From Heterobasidion occidentale (lineage: Eukaryota; Basidiomycota; Agaricomycetes; Russulales; Bondarzewiaceae), in NCBI GenBank assembly GCA_039111635.1, contig JBCAQO010000014.1, positions 2,170,001-2,234,000 of the forward strand: 64,000 nucleotides of DNA, written 5' to 3'. The number at the start of each line of letters is the position of its first letter. Positions within the stretch are counted from its first letter, which is position 1. Below are positions 33,280 through 46,489 of this stretch, one piece after another. The position numbers and the translations under genes are program-made. Below the pieces are notes generated by a model. It saw only the letters and a program-made list of their open reading frames with translations. It did not search any database and had not been told where the DNA came from.

Positions 33280-34677
33280 CCGCACTTATTCACTCGATTC
33301 AATCTTTGGCGACTTGGGCAGGATGAATGAAAACGACCTCGCCCGAGGACGCGGAAATACATTATACCATATGACAATGTCCCTGTAAGCGTGTGGTAGC
33401 CGAGTCATGCCATCGAGCCATATTTTTTGATGTGGAATCTGGAAAAGGCACCGCGGCGATTCAAAGATGTCGCCAATGAATTGTTATACACAGAACGACT
33501 ATCTTCTGTGTAAGGTCAGCCACGGAGACTAATGAATTGTAGAGGCTAGCTTGGGCTTTGGCGGGGATGGAAAATCACTAGGATCACAATGCTTATGGAG
33601 CATCACCTTGAAAAAAGGACTACAGATAGATGGTCCACCAGCTCCGGTGCGTTCATAGCGATGTCAAGAGGGACGGCGACGGGAGCTTTCGAGGACGTCT
33701 CGATGTAGGTCGTACTAGTTGGGTCGAGCACTTGTGTCGAGGATAATCACTATTGAGGTCACACGCACCTGAGGGTCTGGGCCTTGCGCCTTGATCACTA
33801 TGCACACACTTGCAGACCTCGTCAATATCTGGGACTGACGTGGTCGACACTAGGGCGCTGAACCGTCAGATGGCCGTTGCGAGAGGTTGCGAGTCCGCTG
33901 TTGACGGCGGCAGTCCAGACTCCAGCCTGTTATAGCTACGTGTGACGTCACGCGTTGGGGACAATTGTCTTCTGCTGCGAGATTTCCGAGTAGCCTGGAC
34001 CTGCGCACTGTGCGTTTTCAAGATACCAACCACTGACTGAGCAGACTCATTGCGCTCCTCTACTGAAATCTGATCCTACCGACTTCCAATACGCGGTCGA
34101 GCCTAGCAGCCTATCCCGGACCTGAAATTCTTGGCTGCTTGTGGATGGATTCACTATATTCTATCACGGCTGGTGCAAGTCGGAGCTTGGGAGGGTTCAC
34201 GCGATGTCCTACACAACGTTTCCCAGTCTCTGAAAATAGGGTCCAATCAGATCTCTTCGACATCGCTCCGGTGTGAGGTCACAGCGGCTTGATATACGGG
34301 GGTACCGAGACTCGCGGCGTGTGCGGCGGTACTGATAGAGGGAAACACATTACCGTAGTCACTGGTGCGTTGTATTGTGCACTCAATACTCCTTCTTTGG
34401 ATTGTCAGGGCTCCGGACCTGCAAGCATAGTAACACACAATGTCATTGTAGCTCCAATGGAAGACCTTCACGTTTTTCTTGTGGGATACTTCCCTCTTTC
34501 CGAAACATGTCAGTGATCTTCATGCTGGTTAGAGCGCACACTTGCGAGTTTCGGGAACAATTCCGTGTGGAGTAGAAAGGGTATTTATACGCTGATCGTC
34601 ACCCAAAATATGCCAACTTTGGGACGTTCAGTGAGTTCCAACTTGTGTACTCTCTTCGAAGCCCTTTCGTTGGAAAC
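33280..34677. other. 1.4 kb without a supported gene
   Basis: AT-richer stretch upstream of the first P450 gene. Open frames are short and unmotifed. A run near 34586-34591 (gtatttatac) could be a TATA element for the P450, about 90 bases before its start codon. Confidence 0.4.
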
Positions 34678-36846
34678 ATGCTAGAGATTGATAAGTTTCT
34701 AATTCTCCTTGTGCCGCTTACCTGCCTCTGTGCATACCTATACATCTCCCACCACCCTCGCCTATCGACCCCGCCTGGTCCGCGTCCCCTACCTGTCCTT
34801 GGAAATATTCTTTCTATTCCATCACGTAGACCATGGGAGACATATGCTGCGTGGGCTCGCGAGTATCAAAGTGAGCATTCCACCTCCCTCTAGTTTGGCA
34901 CCGTATCTCATCGACATCTATACATAGCTGATGTATTGTCTGTCCACACACTCGGCCACCTGACCCTTGTCGTGAACACCATCGAGGCGGCCAAAGACAT
35001 GTTTGAGCGTCGCTCGGCCATTTACTCTGACCGCCCTCGGATACCTATGATCAACATGTGCGTATGATATTGTTTTATTGCGCGTATATGTATAAAACGA
35101 TGAGCGCCGACTTGTCAGGATGGAGTGGGACTTCAACCTTGGGTTGATGCCTTACTCAGATGGATGGCGCATGAGGCGTAAATTGCTTCACCAATTTGTC
35201 CATGCTAGAACCGTAGCGCAGTATCGTTCACTGCAGAAGAAGTGCGCAGTCAAGCTCATGAAGCTGCTACACACGAGCCCTGAAAGCTTCGCGGACCACG
35301 CGGAATAGTGAGCATTGCACCACTTTTCGTAAACCAGGTGTTGATGCCTTCGGAATGGGGACCAACTAGTTTTGCAGGGTCCATCGCGATGTCAATGGCT
35401 TACGCGCACGAGATAGATCAGTCGGAAGATCGATACGTGGACATCGCAGGGAGAGCATCAAAGATGCTGTCAGGTGCCATGTTTCCGGGCGCAGCGATGG
35501 TTAATGTGCTTCCGATATGTGCGTGACCATCATCTGACCTTGTCCGTGCTCTTCCTGAGGATGCGGACATGCAGTGAAACATCTCCCAAAATGGTTTCCG
35601 TGTGCCGGATTCAAGACGTACGCAGAGGAGTGTGCTTTGTTGATACGGGAAATGAGATACGTCCCCTTCGAGGCCGTGAAACGGAGCATGGTGAGGCATC
35701 ATGAACGCATGATTATATGGATAATATAGCCTTACCGCTTGTTTGAAGGTTGATGGCACAGCTCGCCCCTCAATGACAGCGAGCTTGCTGGAGATGCATG
35801 AAGCAAAGGGGGGCGATGAAGCTGAGGCGGTGGCTATCATGGATGTTGCAACAGTGATATATGTCAGTAAGTCGAGAGAATCATCTACTCCAAGGGAAAT
35901 CTTCCTACGTCATGCTCTCTCTCTTTAGCTGGAACGGATGCGGTTCGTCTTCGTATATATCATCACTACTTGGTTCATCATGCTCATTCCAAGCTGGTTC
36001 TAGACAGCAGCATCAGTCAACTTCGCGATTCTCGCACTCGTTCTACACCCCGAAGTGCAGCGGCGTGTGCAAGCCGAGATCGACAATGTGGTCGGTCGTG
36101 AGCGTCTCCCAGATTTTGAAGACTCGCTCCCATACGTCGATGCCGTATGCCGAGAGGCCTCGCGTTGGGGGGTTGTTGGACCTCTGGGCACAGCGCATGC
36201 CGCCAACAAGGATGATGTGTACAGAGGTTGGGATATTCCGAAGGGTGTGGCAGACTGATTTTCTTCCTCGCCTGCGACCCCTTCGTGCTGACCTTGGCAA
36301 ATTTCAGGGACACAAATATTTTTCAACTCATGGTGGGCTGGTAGTCAAGCTTCTGCTGCGGCACACACTGATGCTGTTGCTTCAGGGCTATGTTGCACGA
36401 TCCTGTGAAATATCCTGATCCAGAGTCGTTCAAGCCGGAACGGTTTTTCAGAGATGACGGAACTTTGAACGACGACGACGTTCAAGCTGCATTTGGATTT
36501 GGCAGACGGTAAGTACGATTTAAGATGGTGACACGAATGAAGAAAACGAATGTCAATTGGTAGGGTATGCCCAGGACAATACCTCGCCAGAGCATCGTTA
36601 TGGATCATGATCGCATGCACATTGGCATTATTCGACATCGAGCCGGCGAAGGATGAAGCTGGGCACGAGATTCCGATCCACGTTGATTGTACTGATGGTC
36701 TAATCAGGTGAGCGTGTTGAAATTATATCAAATGGACAAAATTGACCACACTGATATCCCATTGGTGAAATAGTCGCCCGTTGCCCTTCAAGTGCTCCAT
36801 CCGTCCGAGGGACAAGAAGGCCGAGGAACTTGTCCAGGAGCTCTAA
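34678..36846 (+). CDS. cytochrome P450 monooxygenase, copy 1
   Basis: About twelve exons from ATG 34678. An N-terminal membrane anchor (FLILLVPLTCLCAYLYI) is followed by the hinge PPGPRPLPVLGNIL. Further marks are RRSAIYSDRPR, YSDGWRMRRKLLHQF (helix C region), KHLPKWFP, then the I-helix. EASRW supplies the ExxR motif, FKPERFF the PERF motif, and FGFGRRVCPGQYLARA the haem-binding loop, with an intron between GRR and VCPG. The protein ends RPRDKKAEELVQEL. It belongs to the multi-exon basidiomycete P450s related to the O-methylsterigmatocystin oxidoreductase-like group. In the I-helix this copy reads TGTDAT where copy 2 reads GGTDTT, so the Thr that normally helps protonate bound oxygen is Ala. 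All splice phases close. Substrate unknown; endoplasmic reticulum membrane. Confidence 0.85.
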
Positions 36847-37308
36847 GCAATATATGGTGCGCATGGTTGTAAGATACTGTATATGTCTATCTTTGCGTTC
36901 TACGGAATATCATGTTGGAATGGAAGTCCCCGATCGGTAGACTGATTCTCTCCACCGAAGCTTTGCCCAACAAATGAGCAGGGAAACACTTGTGACTACT
37001 GAACATTATGCTGCAACAAACCTGCTTTAGAGTTCTACACAGCACCCTAGGACGGAAAGTAGACATTCGCATTGGACAACGCCGTAGCCGCTTCTTGTTG
37101 TGCAACAAAATTGTGTCAGTGAACGCTGTGCTCTCGGGAGGCGAACAGGCGCAGAAAGTATAACGAGACTCAGAAGTTTTCTAACTCCCTCATGATCATC
37201 AAATATTCGCCGAAGGCTATCGCAAGGCATATTGATGGTTATATTCTGGAGATAGAGGCGATCCGATTCAAAACTAGACATCTTACAGTCATACCAAACA
37301 TCAGATAC
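36847..37308. other. gap between the convergent P450 copies
   Basis: A 462-base stretch shared by the 3' ends of two tail-to-tail P450 genes. No gene was recognised. No obvious long inverted repeat marks a breakpoint, although both ends derive from homologous 3' coding sequence. Confidence 0.4.
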
Positions 37309-39477
37309 TCAGAGCTCCTTCATTAATTCCTCGGCCTTCTTGTCTCTCGGACGTATGGAACACTTAAAGGGCAACGGATGACTGTAGGATATTTGCCAGC
37401 GGCGGGACAGTTTTAATAGTCCACTCATTCGGTGAAAGCGCAAAAAAACTCACCTAATCTGCCCATCGGTACAATCAACGTGGATCGGGATCTCGTGCCT
37501 TGCTTCATCTTTCGTCGGCTCGATATCGAACAACGCTAGTATGTATGCAACCATTATCCAGATTGATGCTTTAGCGAGATATTGTCCTGGGCACACCCTG
37601 ACAATTTGCGACATCAATTTGTCTTCCTTCACGGAAAGTACTGACAATGGGACATAGCATACTAACCGTCTTCCAAATCCAAACGCAGGTTGCACGTTAT
37701 CGTCATTCAATGTCCCGTCATCTCTGAAGAACCTTTCCGGCTTGAACGATTCTGGATCAGGATATTTCACGGGATCATGTAACACAGCCCTGAGAGGACA
37801 ATATAAGGTACCAAAGCAAAACTTGATGATTGACCCACCATGTGTTGACGAATATCTCTGTCCCTGAAAATTGCCACAGCCATCACGGAAAGCTCACAGG
37901 CGGATGAGGAAATTAGTCTGCCATACCTTTCGAAATATTCCAATTCCTGTACACGTCATCCCTGTAAGCGGTACGCGCTACGCCTAGAGGCACAACGACC
38001 CCCCAGCGCGAGACTTCACGGCATACAGCCTCGATGTATGGAAGCGGGTCTTCAAAATCTGGAAGACGTTCACGACCGACCACACTGTCGATCTCGGCTT
38101 GTGCACGTCGTTGCACCTCAGGGTGCAGGACAAGTGCAAGAATTGCAAAATGGGCTGATGACATGGTCTAGAAAGTGATGTTGGTGTCGATGATTACAGT
38201 GGTGATGTCGACAAGACAAACCGTGTCTGTTCCGCCTAAAGGTAAATGGCTTGTCACGATGGCCACTGACATCGATGATATTCGTGGCTTACCGGCGTAT
38301 GTTATTGCTGCAGCATCCATGATAGCCACCGCCTCAATTTCATCGCCTCCCTTTGCCTCATGCATCTCCAGCAAGCTAGCTGTCATTGAAGGGCGAGCTG
38401 TGCCATAAACTTTCGAACAAGCGGTAAGGTTATATTATCTAGATGATTATGCATTCACGGTTCCTCACCATGCTCCGTTTCACAGCCTCGAAGGGGAGGT
38501 ACCTCATTTCCCGTGTCAACAAAACACACTTCTCTGCGTACGTCCTGAATCCGGCACCCGGAAACCATTTCGGGAGATATTTCACTGCATTTCCGCGTCA
38601 TCAGGAAGAGCGCGGGCAAGGTCAGACAATGATCACGCACATATCGGAAGCGCATTGACCATTGCTGCGCCCGGAAACGTGGCACCTGACAGCATTTCGA
38701 ATGCTCTCGCCGCGATGTCCACATATCGATCTTCTGACTGAGCTATGTCGTGCGCGTAAGCCATTGACATCGCGATGGACCCTGCAAAACTAGTCGGTCC
38801 CCATTCCAAAGGCATCAACACCTGATTAACGAAAAGTGGTGCAATGCTCACTATTTCACGTGGGCCGCAAAACTTTCGGGATCCATGTGCAATAACTTCA
38901 TGAGCTTTATCGCGCACTTCTTTTGCAGCGGACGGTACTGCCCTGCGGCTCCGGAGTGGAGAAAATGGTGAAGCATCTTGCGCCTCATGCGCCATCCATC
39001 TGAGTAAGGCATCATGGCAACATTGAAGTCCCACTCCATCCTAAAAAAGAGTCCGATTGCATATATATGCAGAAAGATCATGAACGCACATGTCGATCAT
39101 AGTCATCTGAGGGCGGTCAGAGTAAACGGCCGAGCGACGCTCAAACATGTCTTTAGCCGCTTCGATAGTGTTGACAACAAGGGTCAGGTGGCCGAGTATA
39201 TAGACAGACACTATATCGGCTACGCATAGACAAGGATGAGATACGGTGTCCACGGCGTCCAGATTAAGGGAGGGACATGCTCACTTTTGTACTCACGAGC
39301 CCACGCAGCATATGTCTCCCATGGTTTGCGCGATGGAATAGAGAGAATGTTTCCAAGAAGAGGCAGGGGATTTGGACCAGGCGGGATCGAGAGGCGAGAA
39401 TGGTAAAAGATGTATAAGTATACGCAGAGACAGGCGAGTGTTGCAAAGAGAATTGGATTCTCGACTATCTCCAACAT
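37309..39477 (-). CDS. cytochrome P450 monooxygenase, copy 2
   Basis: Minus strand, ATG 39477 to a stop at 37309-37311, exon by exon homologous to copy 1 with the same intron positions. Landmarks: anchor FATLACLCVYLYIFY, hinge PPGPNPLPLLGNIL, RRSAVYSDRPQ, YSDGWRMRRKMLHHF, SIAMSMAYAHDIAQSEDRYV, KYLPKWFPGAGF, I-helix GGTDTT (canonical Thr kept), AILALVLHPEVQRRAQAEI, ExxR as EVSRW, FKPERFFRDDG, haem loop FGFGRR/VCPGQYLAKA, end RPRDKKAEELMKEL. The two proteins are very similar throughout, so the duplication is fairly recent, and the inverted arrangement implies an inverted duplication or later inversion. This copy keeps the canonical active-site residues and is probably the functional reference. 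Substrate unknown. Confidence 0.85.
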
Positions 39478-40599
39478 GTTTCCTGCGAGAGAGGTTCGAG
39501 GGAAATATGCAAGTCAAAGTCGGACGTCCACAAGTTGGTAGACAATGAGGAATAACCGACGATGAGAGGGCTGTATAACGGGGCCCCTCGTAGGTTCAAG
39601 TACACCTTCTGCCCCACGCGAGTGATCTATTAGAGCTGAGGGTCCACGTCGATTTAGGATACATATATGCCACCCACTCTGTAAGGTCACCAATACGTCT
39701 CGAAAATCACCTTACAGAGAGCCATATACACGTCTTCCATTGAAGGGAAGATGATACTGTGCTATATTTGCAGCTCCAGTGCCCTGATAAGTAGAGCCTT
39801 GATAAGCTGGAGAAGGAACATGAGTGGACAACATAACGTACTGGGACTAGAATACTTCAAGAAAGGGATTCCTCTATGTAAAGTGAGAGGTGAATTTGAC
39901 AGGTGGCCCGGTTGAAGCTGTCAGTGACTTGAAGCGGGTTGGCATGAGAAAATGCGACGAATCCGCCGCCTCATGCCTGAGTGATATCATGATGAACTCA
40001 TTGGATACTATGCTTGAAGACTAAAGGTCAGAAAGAGCGTTGCTCGCATGACCTGATTCTCACTTGATTGCCTTTCTCAACCCATCGTCGACAGTGCCAG
40101 TTTGCACCCGGCGTAGCTGTCGCTTGTATGTGCTAGGAAGTAATTCGTTGAAGGAAATGCGACGCATCTATGAACAACTTTGATAGGTCTCGTCATCATC
40201 TTTTTCTGCGCGTTGTGAACAATCAAATTGAATCAAAAAGAGGAAATTACCGATGAGACAGGGACAAAGAGCACTTGCAACCGCACGGAAGCTCCTTCAT
40301 CGCCTTTTTTTCGGGGTCGTTTACATTTCCTTTTTTTTCATCTCACCTTCGCATTCAGGTTGTATTACTGTTTCGGTATGGAAGCCTGCGCGATTGTAAT
40401 GATGCCTCTCGTGTCTTGAGCACTCGTCATGTATTGGTAGCAAAGCTATCGTTGTTCCAGTGCATACACGGACATGTTTGATGTGTCACGGACCCTGCAG
40501 TCTGTCTGTTGCCGTCGCCGCTCGTGGTGTGGGCAATGCTCTGCCTATCCGCCTCTCCTCTATGTTTGGATTCCAGAGCGATTCTTTGAGCAGTCAACG
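39478..40599. other. 1.1 kb without a supported gene
   Basis: Upstream of P450 copy 2 and downstream of the SDR gene, both on the minus strand, so it carries the P450 promoter. Only short unmotifed open frames are present. Confidence 0.4.
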
Positions 40600-41870
40600 T
40601 CAACCGCGGCCTACATATGGCATATCGGTCGCCCTGTTCATTCACAGTCAGCGACCATTAGGATCACAGAGCCAATGATCTCAGGATGCCAGGAGGCAAC
40701 AGAACAGGCTAGGAAGACGGGTGGAATGCAGAGTACGCACATGATGTTGAGCGATAACACCGTCACGGTGTTGGGAAGCGCGGCGACCGAGACGATCTGT
40801 GCAGCCGCGTAGGCGGGATCCATGGTGTCTTCGGGCACCACCTGCCCGTTCGGCTGGAAGTGCAAGACGGCGGTGCTCGAGGGGGCGCCCGAGAATTGGT
40901 TGTTGGAGGCTGTGGATATAGCTGTATTGGCGTTTCCTGGAGTCACGCGTCAGACGTTATTATGTGTTTTTTCTGTGCCGACCCAGCATCACGCCGAGAC
41001 GCTCTGTGCCGAGGCAGGCTGGAGGAGAGAGTTTTTCGTGCACCGAGTTTGACGTACCGATGTCAATCTGCGTGCAGGTTATGTTGTGCGGGCGGCCGTC
41101 CAGGGCGGTGCATTTGGTGAGCCCCAGGATCGCATGCTTCGCAGTCGTGTAAGCGACCGAGTGTGGGCGCGGCATGTGGGCGGAAAGCGAGCCGTTATTG
41201 ATGATGCGGCCTAAAGAAGCGGAGTTGGAGCTGGCGTGTCGACTTTGGGCGCGTCAAGGGGAGGCGGCGGGGATACGCACCTCCTCGAGGGGTTTGGCGC
41301 TTGAATATGCGCACGGCCTCGCGAGTGCAGAGGAAGGGGCCGATGACGTTTGTGCTGAGTATGGCGTTGAAGAGGTCGAGAGAAAATTCTTCGGTGGGTG
41401 TGGCCGAAGCACTGATGCCAGCGTTCTATCGTGGAAGCTGTTTAGCATGTTATCGAGGTCATGAATGGACGCACATTAAATAGCATATCAAGTCGGCCTG
41501 CTGGAGTTTCAGAAACGAGGACACTTTAGAGCGTGATGGGCACTCACCAAAGCTATCCACTGTCTTCTGAAAAAGGCCCTTAACGAAATCTTCGTTCGTG
41601 ATATCCCCCTCAGCTACAAGAAACTTGTCATCTTCGGCCGGCAGGCCGACAGCTTTACGCGCATCGATGCAGAGCGCGCGGGTTTCCTGCAGTTGAGCCT
41701 CCCTCCGCGCCGTCAGCGTGAGTGACCAGCCCGCCTGCGAGAGTGCGATTGCCGTCGCACGACCGATTCCTGGCCATGAGAGTGAGCGCTGCGTCGTCTA
41801 CGGTTAAGGAGATGCAGGAGTCACCGGACGATGAACCGGTGATGACCGCGACTTTGCCTTGACCTGACAT
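40600..41870 (-). CDS. short-chain dehydrogenase/reductase
   Basis: Minus strand, about six exons from ATG 41870 to a stop at 40600-40602. The Rossmann signature is [12 protein letters not shown] split by an intron from [20 protein letters not shown]. Then come [21 protein letters not shown] with the catalytic Ser, and the active-site YTTAK (YxxxK). The C-terminus, after a last short exon, is [10 protein letters not shown], typical of classical fungal SDRs of the 3-oxoacyl-reductase-like type. It would oxidise or reduce an alcohol/ketone with NAD(P)(H) in the cytosol. It lies 155 bases from the divergent METTL25-like gene and about 1.1 kb from P450 copy 2, so co-regulation with the P450s is possible but not shown. 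Confidence 0.85.
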
Positions 41871-42025
41871 TTTCTCCAGGGTGAGAGTGTAGCTTTCACC
41901 AAACCGCTTACCTGGTCTGTATCGATGGTTATCCGCTGTGTTGCGAAAAATGTGTCTGCATTATCTGGCGTCATCGTCTGACCAGCGCCGCAGCGGCGAC
42001 GCCAAAAGCCAACCGGTCCGCTCGG

Positions 42026-44084
42026 ATGTTCGGACGAATGATGCCGGACACGCTTGCCAAAGACGACCTCATCGACTTTCTCCAACAGCCTCTCGTCAAG
42101 TCACTCCTCGCCTTACATCCAAATGATATCCTTGCATCTAAAGTATTTCAGTGTCCGGATACCTGGAAGCCCTGGTGGACCTGGGCAGCCACGCCGTCTC
42201 CTGACGAAGAGCCCCCTTGGATATCGTTGCTGCGCGTAGCGCGCGACAAAAGCGAATCCTCCCTCGACGTGAGTTGTTTGCCCATAAGATCCCGTTCGTA
42301 CGTTTCCACGAGCTTTACGTCTACTCTCGTCAGGAAGAACATAAAAATTCCACATATATTCCACCAGCACTCTTAGACTTGGTGAAGGCTGCGACACGTC
42401 TGCAGTTAAACCGTACCCCAGTGAACTGGTCGGCGCAAAATGAAGTTTTCATCTCGAAGACGGCTTTGGATAATACCTTTCATTCACCTCGTCCAAGTGC
42501 GTTTTACTCAGGCATTTTTGAGGAAAGCCAGGTTTGGATGGCAGAAAATACTCATACAGATCGTGATCAGCCGGTCCTTCATTGATACTCGCTGAAGACA
42601 GCAAACGCCAAGTGGCGTGGAACCAGACGTCTGTCCATCGACTGTCACCACAATCAGACAATGCGAATGCCAAACGTATTCCTTCTGGCATGTCGCCTAA
42701 AAAAGCTCATGAGGTTTCTCGAATGAGCAGCTATATCTGTCACCTGGTCTCTTCGTCACCCGCGCTTAGAGGCGTAAAACACGTCGTAGATGTTGGTGCA
42801 GGTCAGGTGAGCACGTTTCCTCCGATCACACTGGCGCATTCGAGACGGGTTTGAGATATCGATTCTCGCTCTTGACCGTTAGGGGTATCTCTCGCGTGCT
42901 CTACGTGACCTTGGATTTCACGTACTTGCTCTCGACGGCAGCGTCATACAGACATCAGGTGCCGAGCAGCGGCTTACAAAAGAGCAAGCGAAAGGCGTCA
43001 AAAGACAGTGGAGCAAACAGCAAGCATTTCCGACGCCGTCTGTGACGGATATGCCTCCACTTGAAGCTGGGTCTCTTGTTCACAAGACCGTCTTCATCAC
43101 CGCTGAAACGCTTCAGCACTCTGTTACGGCATGGCTTGGTGAACAGAACAAGGGCTCGCTTGATAAACGCCTAGAGCCTGTTCCAGTCCTGATCGTGGCG
43201 CTCCATGCCTGCGGAACCTTGACCCCAGACATCTTCCGCACATTCCTCGCGCTTCATAGGAAATCCGACATTCAGGGTACAATCAATTGGGCTCCAAAGG
43301 CGGCTGTGGTAGTGGGGTGCTGCTACAACCTGATGTCTATAGAATGTATATGCCCTTGTTGATGCATGGAAGTTGATTATCTGACTGATTCGTTTGTGGG
43401 CTTGTAGCCGATTTCCCCCTCTCCCGCGCATTCAGCCACTGCCCGTCCCTCACGTCCTCGCATCTCCAACTCGCCACCCAGACGCCGGCTCACTGGCTAG
43501 ACACCCCCGCGTCCCGTGCTTCTGCAGAACTTGCGGTGAGGAAAGTGGCATTCCGCGCACTGCTCGAAGCATATCTTGCGCCTACGCGAAACACAAACGT
43601 TGTCGATGAGCCAACGACAAATGCCACGGACGGGACGGAACGGAAGGAGCAGATAAAAGCACCGAAAAAACGCCTCGGTCATCTCCCGGACAGCGCCTAC
43701 GCTTCATTCTCACATTTCCTCTCGCGTGCTTCTGAGAGGATGGGATTAGGGATAGATCTCGCGGCTTCGCCTTGTCGCGACAGGATAGATGCTGTTGGAG
43801 GCACTTCACCGCTCCCAAACATGCACGAGTCTTCGCAGCTTGAAGCCATGGAACGTCAACTCGAAGTCCTCCATGTCCTTCGATGCATCATTGGCCCATG
43901 CGTTGAAAGCTTAATCCTGATGGACAGAGTTCAGTGGCTTCGGGAGGGTCTCCAAAGGGGTCCGGCGGAAGTTGAAACCCGTTGGGATGTCCAACTGGTC
44001 GGGTTGTTCGATCAGGCCGCTGGGAGTGCAAGGAATTTCGCTCTAGCGGTGACTCCAGAGGAGGATAATATGCCCACGATATGA
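42026..44084 (+). CDS. METTL25-like methyltransferase-domain protein (one apparent frameshift)
   Basis: The first block (from ATG 42026 or the ATG at 42038) reads DDLIDFLQQPLVKSLLALHP and PPWISLLRVA. After a frame slip near 42236-42246 it continues ILPRRELFAHKIPFVRF and IPPALLDLVKAATRLQLNR. A longer intron leads to GMSPKKAHEVSRMSSYI and the SAM-binding motif KHVVDVGAGQ/GYLSRALRDLGF, where an intron splits motif I. LIVALHACGTLTPDIFRTF and AAVVVGCCYNLMS are signatures of the METTL25/RRNAD1 family, followed by DFPLSR and a long C-terminal part ending at 44084. The human family members are poorly characterised methyltransferase-like proteins. Cytosolic or nuclear; substrate unknown. One added base near 42240 joins the two N-terminal parts, and no intron of usable length fits. 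Confidence 0.75.
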
Positions 44085-46489
44085 CCGTGACTCGGCATCG
44101 CCAAAGGCACTACTCATGGCGTCAATCATCATTCATACGTATGCTGTGCATGCTCGTCCAGGGCAAGTCCTCTCTGTATTCCTTTGTACCCGGGATAGGA
44201 TTTCCAGAAGTAGCCTCAAGATCATGTATGACGCCTCGACCTTGTATCCCGAGATACTGATATGCTCTTTGCGCCTTGACCTTCCCTGGGGAGTCAGAGA
44301 TCCTGGGCCCTGGATGCAAGCTCAATATGATTGCGAACAGCGAATGAATTAAGAACTATGGAGAAGTCTTAGAAACATATCTTCACACAAAATCCTAGCC
44401 CGTGTGCGTTGAATTTCGAAGCATGGGCTGTGAGGCCAGGCCCCAGGTTCTCCTGGTCCTGGCCAGAAGATGTCGCGTTTGGCCGAGCGCAGCGCCACGT
44501 GCTGTGTACCCCAAATCACGGGACCATAATATGCTATTCTCTTCCCTTCTCTAGAGCCACAATCATCTTCGACACAGCGCTCTACAGCGCTATACCTTTT
44601 CATCTCCCCCAGTCATATGGAACCGACATTCCCTGGGAAAGCCTCTTTCTCAGATAACTCACAGGCACCTATCCGCCGGCGATAGAAGCGGCAGGAATCA
44701 CAATCGAAAGAACCCTGGGTTCTAGGCTTTTGATAAATGCAGGCCGCCAGAGGTCGCCAGAGCCTGATACGATTCCGGTGCTAGTCCCGCCCGAAAAGCG
44801 CTACAGCGGTGCACGCCTTGACATGACTCGCGTGCAACGAACTAATTACCTCCATGGGGCGCCACATCAATCAGGTAACTCCGTGACTCCTCTTGCCGCC
44901 CGATGGCCTCCAAAACACACCACAAGGACGAAGGACATGAAATATATTTTTCTACGGAGATGCTGGGGCTATGTCGCGTAGCGAGTGTACGCGGGCGCTC
45001 GCATCACCATCTTGATACGTCATAACCAGTGAATGGCGCTCCGGGGACGGACTTTCGCATCAGGTCCATTAGTCTGTCATCGTTCCTCTGTCGTTCGGCC
45101 AGTCTGAAAGATGATCATGATGGGCGCCGGATACGCAACAGCGCTCAAATCTCAAAGGTGATGAATGAAATCGGATGTGAGCACGTCTTTCTTGTCTGTT
45201 GCTACACCTGAGTCTCTGGGGCCATATTCCCACATGGCACATAGTGACCTTATGATTGTGCTTCCATGTTAGCAGCGCGTCGTCAGATGTCCGGGAGGAT
45301 ACGAGCTGATACGAGATGTGAGACCCTCCACGGCGTCAGTCTTATTTTTATAACGGCTCGGCTTGCATCTGGATGCCTTGACGCTTGCTTGCTCGTTTCA
45401 AAGCAACTCGGAGCTAGTTGACGCGTACGGAACTACTGAATGCAAGTACGTCCCCGTAGACGGCAGTTGATCTCAATTCTCCTACAAGCAGAGACCCCGA
45501 CTGTACTCCTTGAAACTACTCGCTTGACTTGCATTCACAATGGAGAAAGTATGTATACCGGCTTCTAGATTGAGCATAACACTTCAGCTGGGTGTTACGC
45601 ACTTGTGCTATGTGTTGTGCGCACGTTTACTTGAATAGGCGAGCTCAGGTCTTTCGTCGACTGCATTGCTAGGATCGTATCTCCGGGCACCATGATAGTA
45701 ACACTGTGATTACAATGGAACCGGTCAATCAGAAATATAGTGCAGTTCGAGTGGCCTGTCTTCCCCTTCACTGAGAGATAGATAGATTTGTTCGCTCCCA
45801 GATTCGAAGCCTTTTAGAGGAATGTTTACGAGAAATATGGTATGGAGATCCCGTTGTGGGTTCAATTGACTGGCAAGTTCCTGCGTCCAGGGCAGCCTAG
45901 ATGTCTGCATGGCTGATTTAATTAGGTACCATGATCCAAACTACCACCGAAGAGCTGTGCGAGTCGGCGTGTATTTCAGAAAAATGACAGGCGGTTAGTT
46001 AAGGGAGTCGGCGTCAAAGGCGACAAAGTCGATCAAATCTTGAAACCTCGCCAGAAGCACAGCCACCGCTTGCACACCCAACCCACCGTGGTCGCCGTTG
46101 CGTGCATACTTTCAATTACACTCTGCCTGACGGGGGAGCTCAGAATGGCCACAGGCAATGCTAGCAAGGATATTCTCTCTGTTTTCTTCCATTTCGGGGA
46201 GACGCGTCAATTCATCAGTTGTTCTTGATCTTCTGCGCGGGCTCTCACAGGACGAAGCGACCCGCCCGGACGATGGACATATACGGTGATTTGATGCCCC
46301 GGGGGGAGAAGGCTGGTCGAGTATTCAACAGGTGTCTACTTATCTTGGGTGGATATGTAAACATCATACCGCCTGCATGCAATGATCTACGATCTCATCC
46401 GGCGATGCCGTCCCCCGCGCCCTGTCCTCCGACCTCCCATAAATACACCTCGCATCCCTCGTCGACCTCTCCATTCATCCACCCCAGCC
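44085..46489. other. 2.4 kb gene desert
   Basis: The longest stretch without a recognisable gene. Open frames of 60-85 residues occur on both strands but show no motif, no consistent splice junctions and ordinary composition. No transposon terminal repeats or tRNA-like cloverleaf were noticed. The 3' end holds the promoter of the oxygenase gene, with a TATA-like element (cccataaataca) at about 46437-46448. Confidence 0.4.
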
